The notes: generated by a model not told the origin, from the letters alone. DNA of 64,000 nt from Paractinoplanes pyxinae (GCF_026626335.1 NZ_JAPNTZ010000020.1:1-64000), one strand, 5' to 3'; positions 1 through 8,043 are shown, numbered from the stretch's first letter. Numbers and translations: made by a program.

Positions 1-180
1 ACTTTGGAAAAGCGTCCCGGCAGTCAAATCAACTGCCAAAGGAATCTCCCACCGAACTACTCGTTCCGAAGAACGAGCAAGCCGGCCGGGGTATTACTTA
101 ATTGGCACTGGCTTATCAAGCACCCTGTTGAGTTCTCAAAGAACAACCACACCCGGCTGACCGCTCCGGGGCACTTCAAC
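1..180 (-). other. leader of an rRNA operon; 16S gene lies just outside the window
   Basis: Read on the minus strand, 103-155 contains the actinobacterial 16S leader signature TTCTTTGAGAACTCAACAGG followed by GTGCTTGATAAGCC and an AT-rich run. TTCTTTGAGAAC resembles the boxA antitermination element known from actinobacterial rrn leaders. At 20-38 a small hairpin (GGCAGT/ACTGCC) probably belongs to the RNase III processing stem. The mature 16S rRNA is not in the window; transcription runs leftward out of position 1. Motif recognition is from the sequence; the rRNA assignment is established knowledge of rrn leaders. Confidence 0.8.
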
Positions 181-181
181 T

Positions 182-211
182 ACTTTACCCGGCGCTTTCC
201 GTTCCGCCAAA
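182..211 (-). promoter_or_regulatory. rrn promoter, proximal
   Basis: On the minus strand the -35 box is TTTGGC (206-211) and the -10 box is TAAAGT (182-187), with an 18-bp spacer. The start would fall about 30 bp before the boxA-like leader. It shares its -35 hexamer and spacer length with the distal promoter at 400-429, which supports both. Confidence 0.65.
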
Positions 212-399
212 TCCGGGTTGCGACCCGCATTTCGCCGAAACCGAAAGGCTTGGGCACCACGAATTCCGCAGGAAGAATAGCTGGCCGCTGACGGCGCAGT
301 GCTTCACCCTGTTGGATCTTCGTGGGTTCCGTCAGGACGGCCGCGCCCGGACCTCCGAAGAGTCCCGCTCGCTCGCCCGTCTCCCTGGCGGCTCGGAAA

Positions 400-429
400 A
401 CATTACCCCTTGTTCGCGCGACCGCCAAA
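400..429 (-). promoter_or_regulatory. rrn promoter, distal
   Basis: On the minus strand the -35 box is TTTGGC (424-429) and the -10 box is TAATGT (400-405), spacer 18 bp, the same geometry as the promoter at 182-211. Tandem promoters are usual for actinomycete rRNA operons. A weaker third candidate between them (CTGACG, 18 bp, CAGGGT on the minus strand) is not called. Confidence 0.6.
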
Positions 430-496
430 TCGGGTCCCCATGGCGTGGCTCACCCTTCCGTGGCGGGGTGGGTGGGGGGTGAGCGCGGCTGACGTC

Positions 497-617
497 GGCG
501 CGGAGCGCATGAACTAACTCCGGCGCCGTGATGGGGCTGGTGCGGAGCGCGTGAACTAACTCCGGCGCCGTGATGGAGCCGGCGCGGAGCGCATGGACTA
601 AGTCCGGCGCCGTTGGG
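497..617. repeat. three 42-bp tandem repeats
   Basis: Units begin at 497, 539 and 581. Each carries GCGGAGCGC, then TGAACTAACTCCGGCGCCG or a close variant, then a GATGG-type junction. The third unit is slightly diverged (GGACTAAGT). They lie upstream of the rrn promoters in a stretch with no convincing gene. No function can be assigned. Confidence 0.85.
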
Positions 618-650
618 AGACGCGTGGGGAGATTTGAAGGTCAACTGCGG

Positions 651-783
651 GCTTGGCTGGCCTCCCCGGGGCGGCGGCCTGAGCGAATCGCAAGCTGCCG
701 GGATCCGCAACCCAAACCCCAGGTTGCGGATCCCGGCAGCTCACGATGGGACTTGGCTGCCGCCCCGGGGAGACCAGCCAAGC
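651..783. repeat. 133-bp near-palindrome with 62-bp arms
   Basis: The left arm (651-712) and right arm (722-783) are reverse complements apart from two single mismatches and an internal stretch of about 13 bp; the loop is 9 nt. The outer arm includes GCTTGGCTGG and CTCCCCGGGGCGGC, the inner arm AGCTGCCGGGATCCGCAACC. The structure could be a MITE-like element or a strong hairpin RNA. Apparent ORFs on both strands here only reflect the palindrome. From 784 to 994 I see nothing else of note. Confidence 0.85.
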
Positions 784-994
784 CAAGGCATCACATTGAG
801 GAGAAGGTAGGGCTGCGCCATTGAGCTGAAGCCCAAGGCTGAGAGCGAGGTACAGCTCCGCTACCTAGCTAAGGCCTGTCGTTAGGGCGAACCTAAGGCT
901 GCGTCACCGGGCCTACGCCCGAGGGGAACGGGACTGCGCCGCCCGCCCAGCTCAAGCGTTCATGGATCGGTCTAGTTCGTTCCCGCCTGCCGCG

Positions 995-1262
995 TAAGCG
1001 GCACGGTGCGAACGCGCGCCCCACCACCCAGGTCCGCCCGGGTGACAAGACCTCAGTCCCTCGACCACAGCGCGGAAGCCAGACCCGGAAGCCGCACGGG
1101 TCTCCCCAGCTCAGCCATGCAACCAGAGAAGCACCGACCACGACGCTGCCAGAAGTTGAAACCATCCGAGGTCGGGGGCGAGGGTGAGCAAGCACGGACA
1201 TGCGCTTTTCGGACGAGCTTGCTCACCCTCGCCCCCGACCGTCCACCGCAAGCAAGCCCAAC
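995..1262 (-). repeat. dispersed hairpin-headed repeat, copy A
   Basis: Reading right to left, this stretch matches 20335-20605 on the plus strand: a 24-bp-arm hairpin, then a shared body containing GGTGCTTCTCTGG, TGCATGG, AGACCCGTGCGG, GTCTGGCT and CGTTCGCACCGTGCCG. Hairpin arms differ between copies but keep pairing and the core CGAGGGTGAGCA. It sits between the rrn promoters and the amidohydrolase gene, reading away from the latter. No transposase or terminal direct repeat is visible. Confidence 0.8.
1170..1240. repeat. long perfect hairpin at the head of repeat copy A
   Basis: Arms 1170-1193 and 1217-1240 are perfect 24-bp reverse complements around a 23-nt loop. The arm core CGAGGGTGAGCA recurs in the hairpin at 20357-20428. 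There is no T-run and no gene ends here, so an ordinary terminator role is unlikely. Confidence 0.85.
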
Positions 1263-1331
1263 TGATCATGGCGGGGCGGTTCGATGATGGGATGGCTGTG
1301 GGTGAGCAGGATCTGAGGAACGGAGAAGGCT

Positions 1332-2957
1332 GTGGCTGACGCAGATCTGGTGTTCGTCGGGGGGCATGTCTTCTCGTCTGACGAAGGAGGCCGGCCGGCT
1401 TCGGCGCTGGCGGCCTCGGGCGGGCGGATCGTCGCGGTCGGAGCCGACGACGAGGTGCGCGAACTGATCGGCGCCCGCACGGAAACCGTCGAGCTGAACG
1501 GCCGGCTCTTGCTGCCCGGGTTTCAGGACGCGCACATCCACGCCGTCATGGGTGGGGTGGAGATGGGGCAGTGCGACCTCACCGGGACCGTGGACCGGGA
1601 CGAATATCTGCGGCGGATCAAGGTCTATGCCGAGCAGCACCCGGAGGCCGAGTGGATTGTCGGGGGCGGGTGGTCCATGGAGAGCTTCGAGAACGGGGTG
1701 CCGGATCGGCATCTGCTGGATCGGGTGGTTCCGGATCGGCCGGTTTATCTGCTCAACCGGGATCACCATGCGGCCTGGGTCAACACGAAAGCCCTTGAGG
1801 TTGCCGGCATTACGAGCGCCACCCCGGATCCGGCCAGTGGGCGGATCGATCGGGATGCGGACGGCAATCCGGTGGGCGCCTTGCAGGAGGGGGCGATGGA
1901 TCTGGTCGCCGTGCCGGAGATGACTCAGGAAGTCATGTATGAGGGGTTGCTGCGGGCGCAGAAGCTCCTGCATGGTCTCGGCATCACTGCCTGGCAGGAC
2001 GCCATGCTAGCCGCATCGAACGGATACGCGGACGTCTCTGATGCGTACGAGAAAGCGGCGCAAGCGGAAGCTCTCACCGCGACCGTCGTCGGGGCGCTCT
2101 GGTGGGATCGGGATCGGGGGCTCGAGCAGATCCCTGACATCCTGGCCAATCGGGAGCGGCTGACTGTGGGGCGGCTGCGCTCCGATTCCGTCAAGTTGAT
2201 GCTGGACGGGATCGCCGAGAACTTCACGGCCTCTATGACCGAGCCCTACCGCGATTCGTGTGGGTGTTCCACGGCTAATCGGGGGCTTTCGTTCATTGAT
2301 CCTGAGGCGTTGAAAGAGTACGTCGTCGAGCTCGACCGGCTCGGTTTGCAGACGCATTTCCACGCGTTGGGCGACCAAGCCGTACGCAATGCTTTGAATG
2401 CCATTGAGGCGGCGCGGGCCAAGAACGGCCCGAGCGACACCCGGCCGCATTTGGCGCACCTGCAGGTGGTGCACGCCGACGACGTGGCGAGGTTCGCCCG
2501 GCTCGGGGCCACCGCGAACATGCAGCCACTCTGGGCGGCGCACGAGCCGCAGATGGACGAGCTGACCATTCCGTTCCTCGACCCGAGCCTGGTAGCCCGG
2601 CAGTACCCGTTCGGTGACCTGTACCGCAGCGGGGCGTGGCTGGCCGGGGGCAGCGACTGGCCGGTCAGCTCGCCCGATCCACTGCAGGGCATCCACGTGG
2701 CGGTCAACCGGGTGCTGCACGGCGAGCAACGTGACCAGTTCCTGCCCGAGCAGGCGCTCGACCTGCGTACGGCGTTGACCGCCTACACGGCCGGGTCGGC
2801 GTACGTGAATCGGCTCGACGACACAGGACAGCTGCGTCCGGGGTTCCGGGCCGACCTGGTCGTGCTCGACCGGGACCTGTTCGCGGCGCCGGTCGAGGAG
2901 ATCGGGGACGCGTCGGTGGCGCTCACTTACGTCGGTGGAGATCGGGTGTACGGGTGA
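1332..2957 (+). CDS. YtcJ-like metal-dependent amidohydrolase
   Basis: A 541-residue cytoplasmic hydrolase of the amidohydrolase superfamily (YtcJ/NfdA-like), usually active on amides or formyl groups; the substrate is unknown. The metal site begins with the HIH motif at residues 68-70 after the LPGF strand. A second histidine pair HFHALGD (about 342-348) and a GGSDWPV segment (about 440) supply further ligands. The short N-terminal beta domain returns at the C-terminus (GFRADLVVLD). The GTG start at 1332 follows GGAGAAGG at good spacing. It overlaps the opposing PAP2 gene by 35 bp and is not part of an obvious operon. Family assignment is confident, substrate is not. Confidence 0.85.
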   Translation: MADADLVFVGGHVFSSDEGGRPASALAASGGRIVAVGADDEVRELIGARTETVELNGRLLLPGFQDAHIHAVMGGVEMGQCDLTGTVDRDEYLRRIKVYAEQHPEAEWIVGGGWSMESFENGVPDRHLLDRVVPDRPVYLLNRDHHAAWVNTKALEVAGITSATPDPASGRIDRDADGNPVGALQEGAMDLVAVPEMTQEVMYEGLLRAQKLLHGLGITAWQDAMLAASNGYADVSDAYEKAAQAEALTATVVGALWWDRDRGLEQIPDILANRERLTVGRLRSDSVKLMLDGIAENFTASMTEPYRDSCGCSTANRGLSFIDPEALKEYVVELDRLGLQTHFHALGDQAVRNALNAIEAARAKNGPSDTRPHLAHLQVVHADDVARFARLGATANMQPLWAAHEPQMDELTIPFLDPSLVARQYPFGDLYRSGAWLAGGSDWPVSSPDPLQGIHVAVNRVLHGEQRDQFLPEQALDLRTALTAYTAGSAYVNRLDDTGQLRPGFRADLVVLDRDLFAAPVEEIGDASVALTYVGGDRVYG

Positions 2958-3681
2958 CCGAGGCCGGCGCCAGGCGCTGGGCGGGGATGAGGACGGCGCC
3001 CGGGCGGGGCACCAGCGCGCCCACGATGACGATCAGGCCCAGCACGGCGATGGCGTCGACCCAGTAGTGGTTGCCGGTCACCACCACGACGAGCAGCGTG
3101 AGCACGGGGTGGGCGATCCACAGCCAGCGTTTCCAGCCGGCGGTGGTGGCCATCAGCGCGAGCGCCACCACCACGGCCCAGCCGACGTGCAGGGACGGCA
3201 TGGCCGCGTACTGGTTGCTCAGGGTGTCCGTGTCGGGCGAGCCGTAGACCGAGGGGCCGAGCAGCCGGCCCGAGTCGACGATCCCGGCCCAGGGCAGCAT
3301 GCGCGGCGGGGCGAGCGGGAAGACGGCGTGGATGACCAGGGCGAACGCGGTCAGCGTGGCCAGGGTGCGGCGCATCCACAGGTACGTCTCCGGCTTGCGC
3401 ACATACATCCAGATGAGCGCCAGCGCGGTCGCGGGGAAATGCACGTACGCGTAAAAGCAGTTGGCCGCCCGCATCCACCACTCGTGACCGAGCAGGCTGG
3501 TCTGCAGACCGGCCTCGCTGGGCAGGTGCAACAACCGCTCGAAGTGCCAGATTGCGCCGGCGTTGTTCATCGCCTCGGTGACGTGCCCGTCGACGAGCAG
3601 CCGCCCGGCCTTGTAGGCGAGGAACAGCACGGCCACCAGAGCGAACTCCCGCACCGCACGACGCACCGTTGTGCCGTTCAT
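2923..3681 (-). CDS. PAP2/inositol-phosphorylceramide-synthase-like membrane phosphatase
   Basis: A 252-residue integral membrane protein of the PAP2 superfamily, which removes or transfers phosphoryl-linked head groups of lipids at the membrane. PSLHVGWA and GNHYWVD (roughly residues 160-210) match the histidine motifs of the Aur1/Ipt1-like branch. Several hydrophobic segments (about 15-30, 85-97, 108-122, 166-182, 190-204, 210-225) give about six helices. ATG at 3681 follows a GGGGGTG Shine-Dalgarno; an in-frame start 21 nt upstream is less likely. It lies downstream of pcaJ, separated by 113 bp, and its role in relation to pca is probably nil. The substrate lipid is unknown. Confidence 0.8.
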   Translation of the reverse strand: MNGTTVRRAVREFALVAVLFLAYKAGRLLVDGHVTEAMNNAGAIWHFERLLHLPSEAGLQTSLLGHEWWMRAANCFYAYVHFPATALALIWMYVRKPETYLWMRRTLATLTAFALVIHAVFPLAPPRMLPWAGIVDSGRLLGPSVYGSPDTDTLSNQYAAMPSLHVGWAVVVALALMATTAGWKRWLWIAHPVLTLLVVVVTGNHYWVDAIAVLGLIVIVGALVPRPGAVLIPAQRLAPASVTRTPDLHRRK

Positions 3682-3794
3682 CTGCACCCCCAAGACGACC
3701 AAGGATCGTCCCGAAGTTGCAGTCCCGGCAATCTTTCACAGTGAGAAACTGATCACTGCCGGCCGATGACGTTCGGGCGACGCGTACGTGAAGA

Positions 3795-4436
3795 TCAATC
3801 GAACGGCGAAGGTACCAGGGGGATGCCAACCCTGGTGATCAGCTCGTCGACCGTGATCCCGAACGTCTCGACGACCCGGACCCCGTCCGGTTCGACGGCG
3901 AACGTCGCCACATCGGTGTAAACCCTGCTCACACAGGCTCTTCCGGTCAGCGGATAGGTGCACTCGGGCACGAGTTTCGGCTTGCCGTCCTTGGCGAACA
4001 GGCTCATCATCACGAAGACCTGCTTGGCCCCGATGGCCAGGTCCATCGCTCCGCCGACGGCCGGGATGGCGTCGGGCGCGCCGGTCGACCAGTTGGCCAG
4101 GTCGCCGCGGGCCGACACCTGGAACGCGCCCATGATGCAGACGTCGAGGTGGCCGCCGCGCATCATCGCGAACGAGTCGGCGTGGTGGAAGTACGAGGCG
4201 CCGGGCAGCTCGGTGACCGGCTGCTTGCCCGCGTTGGTGAGGTCGGGGTCGATCTCGTCGCCGATGGCCGGACGACCCATGCCGAGCATGCCGTTCTCGG
4301 TGTGCAGGACGACGCCGCTGTCCGGGCGCAGGTAGTCGGCGACCATCGTGGGCTGGCCGATGCCGAGATTGACGTAGGCGCCGTCCGGGATGTCCCGGGC
4401 GACGATCTCGGCCATCTGCTCACGCGACAGGCTCAT
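3795..4436 (-). CDS. pcaJ: 3-oxoadipate CoA-transferase subunit B
   Basis: This is the 213-residue beta subunit of the CoA-transferase that moves CoA from succinyl-CoA to beta-ketoadipate. The catalytic glutamate lies in the ENG motif (Glu47-Asn48-Gly49) of HTENGMLGMG, and the glycine-rich NLGIGQPT strand is at residues 23-30. Length is normal for a separate B subunit. The ATG overlaps the TGA of pcaI (ATGA), so the two subunits are translationally coupled. It is the last gene of the pcaHGBLIJ operon. The related succinyl-CoA:acetoacetate transferase (ScoB) is an alternative by sequence alone; the operon makes PcaJ much more likely. Confidence 0.92.
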   Translation of the reverse strand: MSLSREQMAEIVARDIPDGAYVNLGIGQPTMVADYLRPDSGVVLHTENGMLGMGRPAIGDEIDPDLTNAGKQPVTELPGASYFHHADSFAMMRGGHLDVCIMGAFQVSARGDLANWSTGAPDAIPAVGGAMDLAIGAKQVFVMMSLFAKDGKPKLVPECTYPLTGRACVSRVYTDVATFAVEPDGVRVVETFGITVDELITRVGIPLVPSPFD

Positions 4437-5080
4437 ACCTGCACCAGCCGATTCACATAGATGGCGGGAGTCACGACCACTTCAGGGTCCAGTTCGCCGA
4501 CCTCCACGATCCGCGACACCTGGGCGATGGTCACGGCGGCGGCGGTCGCCATCACCGGGCCGAAGTTGCGGGCCGTCTTGCGGTAGACCAGGTTGCCCAT
4601 CTTGTCGGCGACGTGGGCCCGGATCAGGGCGACGTCGCCGCGGATCGGGTACTCCAGCAGGTACTCGCGGCCGTCGATGACCCGGGACTCCTTGCCCTCG
4701 GCCAGCGGCGTGCCCACCCCGGTCGGGCTGAAGAACGCGCCGATCCCGGCCCCGGCGGCGCGCAGGCGCTCGGCCAGGTTGCCCTGCGGCACGACTTCCA
4801 GCTCGATCTGGCCGGCGCGGTAGAGGCCGTCGAACACCCACGAGTCGGACTGCCGCGGAAAGCTGCACACGACCTTGCGTACGCGACCGGCCGCGAGCAA
4901 TGCGGCCAAGCCGGTGTCGCCGTTGCCCGCGTTGTTGCTGACGATCGTCAGATCGCCCGCGCCGTGCTCGATCAGCGCGTCGATCAGCTCGACCGGCATC
5001 CCGGCCATGCCGAACCCGCCGACCAGCACGGTGTGGCCGTCCTCGACCGCACTGACGGCTTCCGGAGCGGAGACGATCAT
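4433..5080 (-). CDS. pcaI: 3-oxoadipate CoA-transferase subunit A
   Basis: A 215-residue alpha subunit partner of PcaJ, activating beta-ketoadipate to its CoA ester. The family motif GGFGMAG is at residues 21-27, followed by a SNNAGNGD-type segment near 48-55 and the EYPIRGDVALIRA strand in the C-terminal half. The ATG overlaps the stop of pcaL by ATGA, and its own stop overlaps pcaJ the same way. A longer reading frame reaching 5143 is only read-through of pcaL in another frame. Confidence 0.92.
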   Translation of the reverse strand: MIVSAPEAVSAVEDGHTVLVGGFGMAGMPVELIDALIEHGAGDLTIVSNNAGNGDTGLAALLAAGRVRKVVCSFPRQSDSWVFDGLYRAGQIELEVVPQGNLAERLRAAGAGIGAFFSPTGVGTPLAEGKESRVIDGREYLLEYPIRGDVALIRAHVADKMGNLVYRKTARNFGPVMATAAAVTIAQVSRIVEVGELDPEVVVTPAIYVNRLVQV

Positions 5081-6219
5081 GAAGGCTCCGCCAGCACCTG
5101 CTGGGCGATGCGGAAGGCGGTGTTCGCGGCCGGCACGCCGCAATAGATGGCGCTCTGCAACAGCACTTCCTTGATCTCGTCGTCGGTCAGCCCGTTCCGG
5201 CGGGCGGCGCGCAGGTGCATCGCCAGCTCCTCCTGGTGGCCCAAAGCCACGAGCGCGGTCAGGGTGATCATCGAGCGGCTGCGGCGGTCCAGGCCCGGGC
5301 GGGTCCAGATCTCACCCCATGCGTACGCGGTGATGAGCTCCTGGAAATCGTGGGAGAACGGGGTCGTACCGGCCACGGCCCGGTCGACGTGCTCGTCGCC
5401 CAGCACCTGCCGCCGCACGGCCATCCCGGCCTCGCGCACCCGGTCGAGCGTGACCGGGCCGCCGAAGTGCTCGTCGAGCAGGGCCGCCACCTCGTCCGGT
5501 TTCTCGGCCGGAGCCAGGTGGGCGGTGTTCTCGAGCAGGGCGAAACGGCCGTTCCGTACGCCGGTCGCGATCCGGGCCAACCCGTCCGGCGGCGTCGGCT
5601 GGTCGTCGGAGCCGGCCACGGCGAGCACCGGCGCAACAATTTCACCCAGTCGATCCCGTACGTCGAAAGCGGCGAGAGCCTCACACACGAGCGCGTAGCT
5701 TTCCGGGTCGGCCGCCCGCAACGCGTCGAGCAATGCAGCCGCGACCGCGGGTGAACGCTGGGCGAACCCGGGCGCGAACCAGCGCTGCTGCGAGGCCCCG
5801 ACCACGGCGTGCACACCGTCCGCGCGTACGGTCTCGGCCCGCTGCCGCCAGCCGGTGCTCTCGCCTATCTTGGCCCCGGTGCAGATCAGCGCGGCCGACT
5901 CCACCCGCTCGGGCGCGTCCAGCAGCAGCTGCAGGCCGACCGCCCCACCCACCGACACGCCCGCATAGCGGAACGACTCGCCCGGGCGCACCTGATCGGC
6001 CAGCGTCAGCACGCCCCGGGCCAGCCCGGCGACGCCGAACCCGCCATGCGCGGGAGCGCTGCCGCCGTGACCGGGCAGATCCCAGCCGACGACGTGGTGC
6101 TGGCCCTGCAGCCTCTCGGCGGTGCGCCGCCACAACGCGTCGACGGACGTGCCCAGCGACGGGCCGAGCAGCAGCAGCGGACGGCCGGGGGCGTCGACGA
6201 TGGTGGTCGCGGTCAGCAT
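5077..6219 (-). CDS. pcaL: fused 3-oxoadipate enol-lactonase / 4-carboxymuconolactone decarboxylase
   Basis: A 380-residue bifunctional enzyme. Residues 1-250 are an alpha/beta hydrolase (PcaD) with the nucleophile elbow GVSVGG (Ser89), an acid in the GSDD stretch near 205 and the histidine of NTAHLAP near 230; it opens the enol-lactone to beta-ketoadipate. Residues about 255-380 are carboxymuconolactone decarboxylase (PcaC), with FSHDFQ and MHLRAARRNGL segments. This fusion is known from Streptomyces and Rhodococcus as PcaL and joins consecutive steps. ATG 6219 overlaps the pcaB stop by one base (TGATG); a GTG one codon earlier is also possible. Confidence 0.93.
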   Translation of the reverse strand: MLTATTIVDAPGRPLLLLGPSLGTSVDALWRRTAERLQGQHHVVGWDLPGHGGSAPAHGGFGVAGLARGVLTLADQVRPGESFRYAGVSVGGAVGLQLLLDAPERVESAALICTGAKIGESTGWRQRAETVRADGVHAVVGASQQRWFAPGFAQRSPAVAAALLDALRAADPESYALVCEALAAFDVRDRLGEIVAPVLAVAGSDDQPTPPDGLARIATGVRNGRFALLENTAHLAPAEKPDEVAALLDEHFGGPVTLDRVREAGMAVRRQVLGDEHVDRAVAGTTPFSHDFQELITAYAWGEIWTRPGLDRRSRSMITLTALVALGHQEELAMHLRAARRNGLTDDEIKEVLLQSAIYCGVPAANTAFRIAQQVLAEPS

Positions 6220-7490
6220 CACTTCTCCCCTGCTCGGGCCAGGGCGGCGTCGATGATCTCGTCGGTGGCCCCGCGGTACGGCTCTTGTCGCGCGCTTCCG
6301 CCGGTCGGCGGCTCGTCATGATCTTGGTCGGCGAGGTGGTTGCCATCCCGAGCCCCCACCCTCCCTGGGGAAGAGGAAGGGGACTTTACGCTGCTGTCAA
6401 GCTCGGACGGCTCGGTTGTCCACAGGGCGGCCGCCGCGTCCGCGTACTTCCGTTGCTCGGCGTCGATTCCGGGGCGTGCAGCGGCCAGCGTGGCGGCCAT
6501 CCGCTGCTCGTCCACGCGCAGGCCGGCGAGCATGTCGGCCGTCTGCGAGCCCGCGGCGACCGTGCGGCGGGCCAGCGTGCGCAGCGTCGCCCACTCGACG
6601 TGCCAGGCGCCGTCGGCCCGCTCGTCCACCATGGAAGCCGCCGCTGTGTGCAGGGTTGCGGCCAGCGGCGGGCCGGCCAAAGCAGCACGGCGAACAAGAA
6701 CCGCCAGCGTCGGATTGCGCTTGTTGGGCATCGCCGACGATCCACCGACGGCAGCGAGCGAGAGCTCACCGATCTCGGGGCGGGTCAAGGTCAGCACGTC
6801 GTTGGCTATTCGGCCCCACGCGTCGGTACAGGTCACAAGCGCGTCGCCGAAGCGGGTGAAAGGCGCGCGGCCGGTGTGCCAGGGCTGGTGCAGCGGCAGT
6901 CCGAGCCGCGCGGCCGTGGAGGCGACCCGTGCGACTGCGAGATCGGGCGACCCCTCGATGGCGACCACAGCAGCCAGGCTCCCGGCCGCTCCCCCGATCT
7001 GGATGGGCAGGTCAACTGCGGCCAACAGGTCGCGGGCGTCGAGCACCCCTTGCAGCCAGCCGGCCACCTTGAGCCCGAACGTGATCGGGATGGCGTGCTG
7101 GGTCAGCGTGCGGCCGGCCATGTCGGTGTGCCGGTGCCGGTCGGCCAGCTCGGCCAGCGTGGCGATCTGCGCCGCCAGGTCGTCGCGGATCCGTTTGGCG
7201 GCCTCGCGCAGGCAGAGCACCAGGGCCGTGTCGAGCACGTCCTGGCTGGTCAGGCCGCGATGCAGTCCGTCGGGAGCGTTTCGTGAGCGCAGCAGGGCGA
7301 GCAGCGGGATGACCGGGTTGCCGCCCTCCTCAGCCCGGACGGCCAAGGCGGGCAGATCGTCCGGGCCGGCCAGCCCGGACAGGTCGGCGCCGAGCCAGGC
7401 GGATTCGACGCGCAGCAGGGCGGTCAGGACGGCGGCGTCGGTGCAGAGGTCGCCGCTGCGGGCGTCGCCGGGCCAGAGCAGGTCGCTCAT
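6219..7490 (-). CDS. pcaB: 3-carboxy-cis,cis-muconate cycloisomerase
   Basis: This 423-residue member of the fumarase/aspartase superfamily cyclises 3-carboxy-cis,cis-muconate to 4-carboxymuconolactone. The superfamily signature GGSSAMPNKRNP is at residues 249-260 and the GLTSQDVLDTA segment near 79-89. Residues about 357-403 (6282-6420) are a Ser/Pro/Gly/Asp-rich stretch interrupting the expected helix before PYRGATDEI; family members normally pass directly between the two. The insert keeps the frame and lies outside the visible catalytic motifs, so the enzyme may still work. The gene starts 10 bp after pcaG and overlaps pcaL. Confidence 0.9.
   Translation of the reverse strand: MSDLLWPGDARSGDLCTDAAVLTALLRVESAWLGADLSGLAGPDDLPALAVRAEEGGNPVIPLLALLRSRNAPDGLHRGLTSQDVLDTALVLCLREAAKRIRDDLAAQIATLAELADRHRHTDMAGRTLTQHAIPITFGLKVAGWLQGVLDARDLLAAVDLPIQIGGAAGSLAAVVAIEGSPDLAVARVASTAARLGLPLHQPWHTGRAPFTRFGDALVTCTDAWGRIANDVLTLTRPEIGELSLAAVGGSSAMPNKRNPTLAVLVRRAALAGPPLAATLHTAAASMVDERADGAWHVEWATLRTLARRTVAAGSQTADMLAGLRVDEQRMAATLAAARPGIDAEQRKYADAAAALWTTEPSELDSSVKSPSSSPGRVGARDGNHLADQDHDEPPTGGSARQEPYRGATDEIIDAALARAGEK
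6282..6420. other. in-frame insertion-like segment inside pcaB
   Basis: The DNA for residues about 357-403 of PcaB is compositionally unlike its surroundings (runs of CCCTCCCTGGGG and GAAGAGGAAGGGG, and several ATG codons on both strands). The encoded stretch is low-complexity, whereas the residues on either side read as normal PcaB. No flanking direct repeat is evident to me. It may be a small repeat element that landed in frame. Confidence 0.4.
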
Positions 7491-7500
7491 CGGCGCCGGC

Positions 7501-8043
7501 TCATCGGGCCTGCCGGGGATAGCTCAGGAACACCGTCTCACCCTCGCCCTGCAGGTGGATGTCGAAGAGCAGCCCGCGCTCCTCGCGAGTGGTGATCAGC
7601 GTAGCGCGGCGCTCGCCGGAGAGCCCGTCGAGAAGCGCATCCGGTTCGTCGCCGGGCAGGTAGGCCCGGGTGAACAACCGGTCGGTGAGCCCGCGCGCGA
7701 ACACGGTGACCGCGAAGAACGGCCGCCGCCCGGGCGTGGTCGCCCCCGGCACGAGCGTCGAGAACCAGTAGTGCCCGTCCCCGTCGGTCTGGGCGCGGCC
7801 CCAGCCGGTGAACGTGAAGCCGTCGCGGCGGATGGAGCCGGTCGCGCGGGGCACGGCGCCCGACGGGTCGGCCTGCCAGATCTCGATCAGGGCGTCCGGC
7901 ACTGCTGCTCCCCGGCCGTCCAGGACGCGCCCGTGCAGGCGTACGGCGTCGGGGTGTCCCGCCGGCACCAGCAGGTTCCCGCCCTCGAAGGGCAGCCCCA
8001 GGTGGAAGAACGGCCCGACGGTCTGGCCCGGCGCGAAGCTCAC
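7501..8043 (-). CDS. pcaG: protocatechuate 3,4-dioxygenase alpha subunit
   Basis: A 180-residue non-catalytic alpha subunit of the intradiol dioxygenase that opens the protocatechuate ring between the two hydroxyls. It begins with TVGPFFHLGL, typical of PcaG, and carries ALIEIWQAD (about 52-60) and FARGLTDRLFTRAYLPGD in the jelly-roll core. The metal-binding HIH of the beta subunit is absent, as expected. The GTG start has a GGAGGAG ribosome site and overlaps the TGA of pcaH. The alpha/beta order and coupling match other actinomycetes. Confidence 0.93.
   Translation of the reverse strand: MSFAPGQTVGPFFHLGLPFEGGNLLVPAGHPDAVRLHGRVLDGRGAAVPDALIEIWQADPSGAVPRATGSIRRDGFTFTGWGRAQTDGDGHYWFSTLVPGATTPGRRPFFAVTVFARGLTDRLFTRAYLPGDEPDALLDGLSGERRATLITTREERGLLFDIHLQGEGETVFLSYPRQAR

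Noticed and set aside
1..180. Part of a 16S rRNA gene
   Set aside because: No 16S 5'-end sequence (AGAGTTTGATC-type) is present on the minus strand; only the leader is inside the window.
893..1201. Open frame of 102 codons on the minus strand inside repeat copy A
   Set aside because: No family match, no good ribosome site, and the frame is not kept over its full length in copy B. Only a short segment is shared, so it is described under the repeat.
4433..5143. Longer start for pcaI at 5143
   Set aside because: The extra 21 residues lie inside pcaL in another frame and lack family similarity; ATGA coupling at 5080 is better.
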